Positions 24,250 through 34,099 of a stretch of 37,597 bases of DNA are shown piece after piece. The DNA comes from Gamarada debralockiae (lineage: Eukaryota > Ascomycota > Leotiomycetes > Helotiales > Hyphodiscaceae), in the NCBI GenBank assembly GCA_002803225.1, contig NXFV01000184.1, forward strand, positions 1 to 37,597, given 5' to 3'. The number at the start of each line of letters is the position of its first letter. Within the stretch, counting starts at the first letter, position 1. The notes below the pieces were generated by a model that did no database searches, was not told where the DNA came from, and saw only the letters and a program-made list of their open reading frames with translations. The translations under genes were made by a program, and so were the position numbers.

Positions 24250-24421
24250 CAGTAGAATCTCGCTATAAGAATCCTCTACATAAGAATACCTGACTAATAA
24301 GAATCGATTCTTGGGCCCCGTTTCTTGATTTTCTAAGTTATAGGACCTGGATATAAGAATACCTGACTATATTCTTATGATTTTCGGGTCCCGATCGTAT
24401 ACTTATAGCGAGGTTCTACTG
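24250..24421. mobile_element. pogo/Tc1-like MITE, about 172 bp
   Basis: The ends CAGTAGAAYCTCGCTATAAG are inverted copies: left about 24249-24272, right 24399-24422, with 22 of 24 positions matching. TA follows the right end, and CA, one transition from TA, precedes the left, as expected for a TA target duplication. TIRs of this CAGTAGAACCTCGCTATAA type are seen on pogo-like Tc1/mariner elements. The interior has no coding capacity but holds a repeated word, ATAAGAATACCTGACTA, once near each arm. Confidence 0.7.
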
Positions 24422-26158
24422 TACTCCTCATAATATGCGTGCGCTTTCACAGCAACACAATCTATTAGAAGCGGCTTCCATTACTCCATTAACTATACCT
24501 ACATAGCCACAAGGCTTGCAGGAGGATACTTCTATAGGCAAGCAGACAGATTCCTTAATTCTCTGTAGTCTGTAATTCAGATGTGTTGTCACTAGAGTCA
24601 ACGGCTTAAGTCCTAAGCTCGGATTGCTAACAGAATTATACTAGGGTTTCTTGCCCTGCTTCGGCTCAAGCTGGAGAGCGAGAAGCAATCAACTATACCT
24701 ACATGGGCTATGGATTATGCACAAACTGAGAGCAACTGGGCTAATTTTGATATGGCGGAGCGTAGCGCCCCGGTGTTGGATCTCGCTGCCTATTGATAGT
24801 CTCATGCCAAAGACTGTGACTGCCTTCTATCATTGGTATTCAGAGGTTGCGAGAGGAAGTTGGAATTCGGTATTGAGATTCGAGTTGTTAGACGTGCCAT
24901 TGCAACGCAATCAGTTGAACGTTATCTCGTGTGGTGACTCTACGCCTTGTAAGGCTTGAAACAAACTATCTGGGACTGTCTTTCGACAGTTCTCCAGACA
25001 AATTCACAACTGACCTTGTTTAGGGTGGTGATCATATCTCCTGGAAATCCTGCAGATCATAGTATATGTCTTTTGCAACTGCCCCGTGAGGAGAGCGGAA
25101 CCCAAAGACCACTTAGGACCGTCCCGGGTCCTGTCTTGCCCCAGACTCAAAACCCAAATGCTGCTTACACAAACATTCATGGATGTCCCTTGACCTAACG
25201 ATTAGATAATGCGAGGTGTACCGGTTCTAGACTGACACGCTCTGTACGAGAAGACAATAAGGGGGATACATTGATGGCGTCAATACCTGGCAAGAGGGGC
25301 AACGATGACGCGTGCGACTTAGGGCACACAGGGCCTGACACGGACGGAGATACGTCTTATGTTACACTGTCAAAGGAAGCTAACACGATAATGTACGCAC
25401 ATACTATGTTTAGAGAGCAATTAAGGACTAAGTAGGTATAGCGAGAACAATTCAATCAAGTTAAGACACTCTTCAAACTTTGGCGGCTTATATTCGGGAT
25501 GCCATGCCGAAATAGCTCGCATTTTCACAAGCCTTGGCAAGAGAGTAGAACGAGCCGTTAGATCGAGTGCGGCTGGCGATATTCTTTAATATACCATCTC
25601 AGATGTCGGGACGACCTTATTGGCGCATTTCGAGCGGCCAAAGTCGCCGACTGAGCTGTGTCAAGATGTGATATCTCGTCTAATGTAAGTAGGCTCTTAA
25701 GACTGTAGAGAGAGTTTTGAATCTACGAGTTCGGTAGAAGAAATGGAAAGGTCTATCAACGGCCGGTCAACTTGAGGTTTCATTCTAAATGTCCGTTAGA
25801 CCACTTTGAATACTTGAAATCGAGCGGCCAAAATATGAGCAGGCACTGACATGCAAGCACCATTTGGTTGAGCTTCTTTGGTCTCGGCGTCCGGTTAGAC
25901 AGGAAAGGGTGAGAAGCGAAGCACTCGGGCTTCCTGATGTTGGAGGTTTTTAGTGCAAGTTATCTGCCTCAGCTGTGCGATTCATAGTCTGGGGTAATTT
26001 GCGGAAGTTAGCGAACCATGAAATCCTTGACTCCCCAAAGGCTTATTAGGAGATGACGAATCCGTCGCAAGCCACCTTCGGTGGTTTCAGTATTTTTTGG
26101 ACAGGATTTGTTTATATGGAAAGCTTGGAAAGGCTATGTGTATCAGGCCAAGATCGTT
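24422..26158. other. gene-poor region with possible protein-coding relics
   Basis: No intact gene is supported across 1.7 kb. Around 24650-24800 one frame reads LRLKLESEKQSTIPTWAMDY, and another continues near 24830-24950; this weakly resembles the middle of HET-type proteins (a P-x-W-x-x-D segment), so a dead HET-like gene is possible. An open frame of about 50 codons starts at 25274 (MASIPGKRGND...) with no recognisable domain. The sequence looks like decayed accessory DNA. Confidence 0.35.
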
Positions 26159-27797
26159 TCAAACCACCCTTGCGGCATCCTCGAGCAAAGGCTTGACAGC
26201 CTTCACATATATGGCTGCTCGAAGATTCTTGTCCGATAGATCTTTTTCCATCCCGTCCGAAAACTGGTTCTTTAGACATCGTTCTGTCGCTTCCCTGTAG
26301 CTCTTCAAACACATGTAAGCTGGGAATGATTGGTAAAGCCTCCAAGCTGCTCGTGTTCTCCACATCACCCTATCCTCAGGATCATCGTCTGCGACACCCC
26401 TTCTCTCCTTCTCCGTCATCAAGCGATCAAAGGAATTTCCATGTGCTATCTCCAGAAGCATAACTCCCACTTCAAAGAGTAATTTGTTTGAGACTTGCGA
26501 TGTGTCATTCTGATCTTTATCTGCTTCTGCGGCACTGCAAGGAAATCTCGCTTTCAAGAACGGTCTCGTCAAATTTGATCGAGAGAGGCTTTTGGCTCTT
26601 TGGATGAAATAGACGCTCTGGCTATCCCATGTAGAGAGCCAAGGCGTCGAACGGTACTTCAGAACTGCGAGAAACAAAATGATTGCGAGAGTTAGACAAT
26701 CTTTAATGCCCAGATAGCCTAGCCCATACATGCGAATTTCTCCGCCTTCCCTTGCCAGTTCTTGTTGAAGGGTGGTCAGACTGGCATCTTGAGGTTGACT
26801 CTTATCTGTGTATAATCGCTCTGCAGTGCTATCTGTATCCAAACTAAGAAGGTAGTATCTTTCGGCTCTGTTCTTCACAATCTTGGCGAAAGTGTCACAG
26901 AGGTTCTTGTCACAAGAAGATTCCCTGCTGACATTAGAGTTGGCCATCAATTTTGAGACGAAACCGTACCCGTTGAGTGACTGGCCTTTGGGTTTAAGTG
27001 TCTTCCCACCCATCAAGAAAAGAGCTGGCTGCCAACTCCAAGAGCTGTTTTCAGTGGTGGACTCCGTCGTTTCTCCATCCACAGCAAAGAGGAGGCTAAG
27101 ATCAATCTCGTCGGTCTTCTGACAAATCATGAGATAGAGCACGTGTTTTTCTTGGCACTGGCACTCCCAACACCTTGAAATACGTTTGTAGAGATTGAGG
27201 CAGCGAGAATTAATTGAATCAAGTGGCCGAGTCTCGGCAGTGTCATTGCGGAGTCGAAAGGGGAGGTCGATGACGAATTCGCGGAGCATACTGATACAGT
27301 CTTGAAGACGGAGCATGTCTTTACTGTTTGCCAAACTCTTGAGCGAGAACAATAGTCTGTTTTCCTCTACATGGAATTAGTTAGAGAGTCTGCCACCATG
27401 CTGCACATCTGGAGTATAACGTACTGATATAGTCATGGATCCTTTTACTGCGTTCACTGATTTCTTGCATTTTTCTCTCAAAATTCTCGTAGCCATCTCC
27501 CAGTCGTTCAGTAAACTTCTTCTTCAACTTAGGGTCGGCCCAAAGCTTGCGAGCGTCTTCATCCGCAGCAAAGTAATCTGCTATATTCAAAATTCCAACT
27601 TCACAAAGAAGTCTTTCACAACAGAATCGAAGCCGTAGTTTCTGGTCGCTGAGGATGCTGGATACTTTTGCTCTGCCTGACGTTGTAAATACTAAAGCGT
27701 CCAACGGTCTGATGCCAACTTCGCGTTCTTGTATTGCAGTAATGATGAGTGGGAGGATTGCAAGGACCACGCCCGTAATCTCGACTCCAGTGAGCAT
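26159..27797 (-). CDS. DUF7580-like fungal protein
   Basis: Exon 1 (27797-27425), a 57-nt intron (27367-27424; donor GTACGT, branch CTAACTAAT) and exon 2 (27366-26159) give 526 residues. The start, MLTGVEITGVVLAILPLIIT, is the hydrophobic N-terminal signature of a large fungal family annotated DUF7580, often found near NLR-like or protein-kinase-like genes. The middle is helical and rich in charged residues. The C-terminal part contains FEVGVMLLEIAHG, resembling the region after a kinase-like activation segment, and ends with an acidic/hydrophobic helix near the stop. I see no intact kinase motifs (no VAIK or HRD), so catalytic activity is unlikely. Function is unknown. It starts about 310 bp from the divergent zinc-finger/hydrolase gene, with which it may share a promoter. 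Confidence 0.7.
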
Positions 27798-28106
27798 CGT
27801 GGACTAAGATTCCTTCTCTCGATCGAAGGGCAATCAATTATGCCTTTTCGCGATTACGGACCTGTCTTTTTGTTTATAGATAAAAGAAGGTCCAGAGGCA
27901 TCAGCAGCGGGGTCGCAGCTGAAATTCAATTGTGGCTTGGAAGTCGCCCGATTTCTACTGCATGTGAACTTGAGCCGACCATTCAACGATTGAGATTTGT
28001 CAGCCCTTGCTTGGCAGGTGTGCACATACTTTCGGGATCTCTTGCGATCAATAATGTTGCACTCAATGTATTGTCACCTTGGAATCGCTATTGCGACAGA
28101 AGAATC
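27798..28106. promoter_or_regulatory. divergent promoter region, DUF7580 gene / zinc-finger gene
   Basis: About 309 bp between the two divergent starts. The plus-strand frame is open upstream through here to an ATG at 27840 and beyond, so the zinc-finger gene could start earlier. The upstream residues show no family resemblance, and I treat this as promoter and leader. Confidence 0.4.
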
Positions 28107-30936
28107 ATGGACCAAAACCCGCAATTATCGCGCCAATATCTTGAATGTCATAAACTTTTCAGCAAGGCCAAGTTGGAAAATGCAGATTTCCAGCTGTGGG
28201 GAAGAGAATTTGATGCTACTCATGTGCGGTTTGATGGCAAGCTCAGAAGATCCAAGTCTCTACGAAATCTTGTTTCCTCACACCTGGAATCGTTAAAAGT
28301 AGCCCTCGATGAGTATATCGCCGCTCAAGAAGACCAAAACAACGAGACTAAGGAAAAAGCTCTCGAGGCTAGAAACCTTGTCTCAGCGGAAGTCCACGGT
28401 CTCCTCTGCTTGTCTCCAGAGCTAAGAGATCCATCGCCCTCAGACAACCTCAAATACTTGAAATCAACGGATCTGTCAAGTGCTGACGTGCTATCAGAGG
28501 TTGACGGAGTGGTTGAAGCATTTCCTAAGGCTGCACATTCACTTCAAAGACGGATTGGAATTCTGAATTGGATTCGGCGCAAAGAGATTGAACTCGGGCA
28601 CAAGAAGGTGGCTGCTGCAAGGCCGGAGAAGCGACGGGAGAAGCCAGCCAACTCCTCCTTTCCCCATGAAGGTCGTCACTCGAGGGACCCAGAATCGTGA
28701 GTCTCTGATCTAGTCTGTAGTGGTTATTTTGATTCTAATTGCTTCGTTGCTAGGGAAGTACTTCGGCTTGCTAAACTCCATGAAGTCAGGTATGACCGCT
28801 GTGCTATATGCCTCAGAACAAATGCCAAGCTTCACAAATATGGAGATAGGTGCGTTCACAACGGTGTTTTATTGAAGCTTCGTGCGTTAATTAGTATCAG
28901 AACGCACCTCCTCGAAGACTTGGACCCCTATGTCTGCACATACGGTAACTGCTCCCAAGCCTTCCAGGCTTTCAATCGCGCCGAATGGGAAGAACACGAG
29001 TCCACCGTCCACAGTGTCAAGAAATCTTGGCTCTGCTATCTATGCCAAGCGCCATGTGACACCAGAGAAATATTCCGCCAGCATGTAGAATCAGACCATC
29101 CGAAGTGGTTGCTTGAAACCCACGACCTACCCTACGACCAACAAGTTTCCGATCCGCCTTCGTTGTCGCAATCGCGCCTCAATTCCGACCTCTTCCAGCT
29201 ATCTGAAAAGGTTGTTCGATATGATGATCGCCAAGGAGTATGTCCACTTTGCGGTGATCGTGCTTTTCATCTCCCGAACCATGTGGCACGCCACCTAGAA
29301 GATATAACGCTCCGTATGCTTTACCGATCAAAAATAATATCAACGCCTCCGGAATCCCATCAATCAAAGTCTGCTTTACAGTCACGATCGATTCCCCTGG
29401 CGATCCATGCATTCTCGGTGGATGAAAGCGAATTGCCACGTCCAGGATCGCCCAGTATCAAATTCTACGGTTCCACAAAACGTCGAAATAAACCCGCTTT
29501 TGAGCGTTCGACTTCAACTCTTCGAAGACTATGGCTTGATATTAAGATGAGTGCTTCCATGCTACGCCTCCTTCCCCTGGCGGTTCTACCTTCATCTGGG
29601 GCCATATTAGGCCAGTTTAATGAATACAACGAGCTATATCCTTCATTCAAAAACCTGACCCATATCGCTGCTCAACTTGCGACCTTATTCATGCAAATAA
29701 TTTTTATCCTATTATTGCCATTTTGGTTTGGGCTTCCCCTGTCGGTGGCAACTGGACTCGCAGCATTACTTTTCTTCCCAGAACATGTAGTCTCCCTTAT
29801 TCTCAATGGAAGAAGCAGTGATCATTTGTATTCAGATGACATCTATTCGACGCATGGCGTTCAGCTCAACGATGAGAAATGGATCTTCATCAATACTGCT
29901 TCTGTCGGGTCAGTACTCGAATTTTCAACAAATACATCATCGTATTGATGAAATAAACCAGGAGGCACTGGCTGCAATTAAATATTGACCGTCTTGCTCA
30001 AACGTTCGGCAGGCCCGTCATGGGCTTACACAGAAAGACGTAAGTTAGATGCTATCTTGGCGAAAGGATTGCTTATTAAGTTTACATAGCAACGGAATAC
30101 TCTTCGATCTGGTACAGTCCCTACTCCAGCGTAATTTTAACTACGGTACTGCGAACACCCGAGAATGCTACCAAGTTCTGCATGCTGCGCTTCATTCCCA
30201 AAACATCTCCAAGATTGTTCTCATCCTACATGGCCAAGGCGCAATTGACGGGGGCCTAGCTATTGATTGGCTCTTACAAGAGGTTCCTCTAAGTTTACTC
30301 TCGAAGCTCGAAGTCTACACTTTCGGGAGTGCCGCCAGTCATTTCAACAATCCTTATCGGGACCTACCCCCCTCAGGTGCGGATCCGGCGACTATGAACA
30401 CTGCAAGGCATGACCGGGCTTTGGGTTACGTTGAACATTACGCCATTAGCAACGATTTCATCGCACATCTGGGAGTTCTACGATCCGCAGCAAACCTCGC
30501 ACCTACAATTCGTGGCATGGAGATGAAATTCGATGGGCGAGTGTTTGTGTATAACGGATCTGGTCATTTTTTCAACTCACATTATATGGATATCATGTTT
30601 CCCCTAGATTCCTTGCATAAAGGTATCATGGAAGATGACGTTGAAGTCGACTCGGATACCGAAAGGGAAGATGCACTGCTCAGTATGAAGGGTGTGGATA
30701 GGAAGATGAACTCAACACCGCTGATACAGACTGAGATTACCCTTCGGAATTCTTCTGGTATTCCAGGAGAAAGCAAGGATGAGGACGCAGTGAAGAAAGT
30801 CCAGGCGAAGCATTTGAGTAGACTTTGGCTATATAGAAATGGAAGAAGTCCACAGTCGCCGCCATTACCGACGAGAGAGAAGTCACCTGCAAGAGAAGAG
30901 ACGCCTACGAGAGGTAAGCTGCTTAAGCTGCCTTAG
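28107..30936 (+). CDS. fusion: C2H2-type zinc fingers plus membrane-linked alpha/beta-hydrolase
   Basis: Exons 28107-28696, 28754-28849, 28901-29908, 29962-30039 and 30090-30936 give 872 residues. A helical N-terminal region (near 1-190) precedes zinc-finger motifs of the fungal acuF-like type: CAIC, then CTYGNC...EEHESTVH, CYLC...RQHVESDH, and CPLC...NHVARH. After about residue 400 the same open frame enters another family: LRLLPLAVLPSSGA, a strong membrane segment (FMQIIFILLLPFWFGLPLSV), then a hydrolase fold (VGRHWLQLNIDRLAQTFGRP). Where relatives read LHSQGG, this protein has LHGQGA (30229-30240), so the nucleophile Ser is Gly, while candidate Asp (SNDFIAH) and His (GSGHFFNSHY) remain. 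Start ATG 28107 is chosen by similarity; 27840 is the alternative. The 51-nt second intron is stop-free and could be retained. Confidence 0.65.
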
Positions 30937-31639
30937 CAAATACACGTAGCCTCCCAAAGAGGTGTCGCCTGCAGAAGTGAACTTACTCCCTCTGGATATC
31001 TTCTCCGTGGCCCTCGAACAGCTCCTAAAGGCTGGTTTGATAACTCGAATAGGGAAGACCAATATGATGTAAGAAATCTTCTGTACGAAGATGTGGTAAC
31101 TTGCCGTCAAAAGATGGGTTTGGAGGATGGTGACCGAATGGGTGGAGGTCTGATGGTGGGAGCGGATATTGTGGTATTGGTGGTGATCTGATGGAAGTGT
31201 TGTTGGGAGGAGGTGGGTTTGCAGGTGGTAGAGGTGGACATGTGCGAGGAGGTTATGGCAAGGTCTATTTGAGAGGGGTAGGGGTAGTCCTTTCGCAGGT
31301 GGATTGTATGGAGGTGGCGCAGGGTTTGGCAGTGGTCAAATTGGTGGGGCTTGTTTCGAAGTGGTACATTCAGACGCGGCATGAGGCGGCCTACGTCGAG
31401 GGAGCCTGGATTCGGAGGCGGCTATACTGGCGGACGCCCCTTCGGTGGCGGATACTAAAACATCTGCGAGAAATCTTGTAAACGAAGAGAGGTTAGGAAG
31501 GGCAGTTTCAACTAGTTTGATTGTAACCTGGCTTTCTTGCTAGAATAGATGCGCAGAGACCACCATGCTTTTGAACAACAGATCCTCACCCTCATGGTCT
31601 ATAGACGATGGACTGTTCAGGTGGCCCTTGTATAACAGC
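30937..31639. other. gap with open-frame continuation and decayed Gly-rich sequence
   Basis: After the TAG at 30934-30936 the same frame stays open for about 85 codons, to 31191. From about 31100 to 31472 the plus strand is Gly-rich in shifting frames, ending with a segment like GFGGGYTGGRPFGGGY and a stop at about 31457. This may be the end of the upstream gene after a CAG-to-TAG change, or a separate dead Gly-rich gene. No intact gene is supported. Confidence 0.35.
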
Positions 31640-33540
31640 CATTAACAACCTCTGCAGAGAGTCACTCCTTGACTTCGGGACTGCCTACGAGTAGCAAGAC
31701 CACTGATAAACAAACAGCCAGTGGCACTGCATCAGTAACCTCGTCTATTACACCAACATCAAACGTAGAGAGCTCTGCAACTCATGTCACGGGCTTTAAT
31801 AGCTCACCAATCTATTCAAGCCGCGCACCAGTACCCACGTCTTCTGAAGAGAGCTCATTAATCCATCAGACATCTGTGAAGGGTACGCAAGTTGACACGC
31901 GAACGATGAGCAATGTCGCAGCAACTCACTCGTCATTGGCAGATGTCTCTCAATCCTAGTCGCAAGAATCTGCCCCAGCTATTCAATCATCTCTGGCAAG
32001 CTCATACCAATCCCAGGCCTCGACACAGGACCCAGCGACTCTCTCTGTTTCGACTAAATCCAGCATGAACATGAACGGCACCTCCACGACATTGCAAAAG
32101 CCAGGTGGTGCTCAGTCAACTGTCTCTTCTCAAAGACCATCTGAGTCTACGTCTTCAAAATCTTCGAAGCAAGTATAAAGCCGACAGCTCTCGGTCAGTA
32201 GCTCCACCAAAGGACCACCAGTTCCATCCCAGACAGTTGTCAACACTTCAACAAAATCAACTCAAGCTTCCCATGAGCCAAGTATTTGGAGCCCACATCT
32301 GATCTCAAAGAATGGAACTTTAAGCGGTATCCCGGTAGGCGTCTCAACCAGCATACGACCGCCGTGCGACGGAACTACCACGGCAATTGTGTCTGGAGCT
32401 CTAACTGTTTCAAGCTTCTCAACCTCAACAAGTGGTTCCCATGGAGGCAACATGCCCGGCACTGGTAACCAACTAGGTCAGTAACCACCAAGCGGCCTAC
32501 CAGCAGCTGAAATTGACTCCAAGTTCAATTTCTATGACGGCTCGGTATACAACATCTCCACCCCAGCTGCTTCAAATCCAAAGCGAAGGGCTGAAGCACG
32601 TTCCATCAACGATGCCCTGCCATTCGATATCCAAGACAATTTTAACTCAGGGGCAATCACATACTACGATCCTGGAAGTGGTGCATTTACTACATAGGAG
32701 TCTGCACCAAGGGTATCTGTGAAATCGTCCAAATCACGCGATCCTGTAGCTGCTACGTGAGTGCAATCGACAAGGAACTCCATTATCTTGCATTCGACGA
32801 GAAGGGCGCATTCCAAGTATCCGAGTTCAACTCTGAGACTGTTCTTCCTACCGCCACAAGAAGCCGTGTAATCGTTGACGAAAGCCTTGATTCTCTCTCC
32901 GAATAGTACAGTATTCCTCTCTCCGAGATCCTGAAGGCAAACCCAGACATCAAGAACCCAGGTGCGATCTACCCTGGCCAAACAGTCAACATCACCGCAC
33001 AAGCATACATCGTCAAGCCTGGAGACTCCTTGAGACTATCGCTGAGAAGCGCAACATCAGCCTCTCCGCGCTCGAAGGACTGACCCTCAAATCGCAGACC
33101 CAACTTTCTCACTCCCAACGAGTTCCTCAAGGTCCCTGCATCAAACCTGAATGATCCTTTCATCTACTCCGTCGAACCCAAGCACACCCTCTTCAGTATT
33201 GCCAAAAAGCTGATCATCCTTCTCTCCGACCTCGAGAACGCGATCCCGCAGATCACGGACAAGAATCTGATTTATCCAGGCCTGATTGTGAAGGTGCCGT
33301 TTACCTACCAAGTCAGGCAATGCGACATTCAAGGAGAAATGTGATTCGTGTGAGAGCACAGTGCGAAGCCAACGAAAACTGGGGTTAAGTTTGGCTATGG
33401 TGAGTGAGAAGGCCAAGTTGAGCACTATGAATATCCAAGTTGGTCCTTCGAGCAAGCCGATTGTTGCGACAGTTCCGCAGGGAAAGTCTGGAAAGCATGA
33501 TGAAGCTTCATCGTGGCCCGGAAAAGGTGTGCCTTCATGA
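31640..33540 (+). pseudogene. decayed LysM protein gene with Ser/Thr-rich region
   Basis: Frame 1 reads a Ser/Thr-rich region from about 31660, broken by TAG 31957, TAA 32176, TAA 32482 and TAG 32695; CAG/CAA to TAG/TAA changes would explain at least the first two. From 32700 the reading changes frame (CTKGICEIVQITRSCSCYV, then a TAG at about 32907). Two LysM-like repeats follow: one near 32990-33140 (YIVKPGDSL, then after a frameshift IAEKRNISLSALEG) and one near 33160-33310 (YSVEPKHTLFSIAKK...NLIYPGLIVKVP). After a last shift the frame closes at 33540. LysM repeats bind chitin or chitooligomers; secreted fungal LysM proteins act in wall remodelling or hide chitin from hosts. This copy is clearly dead. 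The 5' limit is approximate and no signal peptide was located. Confidence 0.7.
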
Positions 33541-34099
33541 ATTTCGACCTTCCCACATTCACCAAAGCAGAGCTAACTTGGCGATTCTTTCATTCTTCAG
33601 CCTCTTCTAAAACCCCATCTATATCTTAACACAAAGTTTGATATTTTTTAATGTTTAATACATATAATATGTAATGATGAACCGGCTGCTGGATAGTTTC
33701 GTCTCTTCACCTCTCTTCGGAATTTGGAAAAGTTTGATGTTTGGAATATATAAAAGGCGTGGATGCGTACTTTTTTCTACCTTTGGACTTGGAGAGGCGT
33801 TCGCATCACTGAACAGCAGTAATGTAATTAGTAATAATGTACTATTTGATTTGAATTAAAGGCCCTGAATTCGATACGTGATGCGCCGTTTCGGTAATGT
33901 CTCACTGTAAACGTTTTCGGGCCTTTGGGAAGAGTAGGTAATCTTCAGTCGAACTGTTGCAGGAGGTTTCAGGGGCTGCTCGCTAAATAATACCAAAATT
34001 CACATGGGTTTTCAGGACCGTGGGGTTTAAAGGCCTGCAGCTTGAGGATGTTACACGATAACTCGAAAATGGCTGCATCCTGCTACAAATACATTTTGT
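33541..34099. other. convergent intergenic region
   Basis: This 559-bp gap lies between the LysM pseudogene (+) and the 3' end of the flavin monooxygenase gene (-). A short open frame at 33674-33859 has no recognisable feature. I see no repeat or known element. Confidence 0.5.

Noticed and set aside
31107..31382. Minus-strand Pro/Thr/Ser-rich open frame.
   Set aside because: It is the antisense shadow of decayed Gly-rich sequence and shows no domain, start context or continuation.
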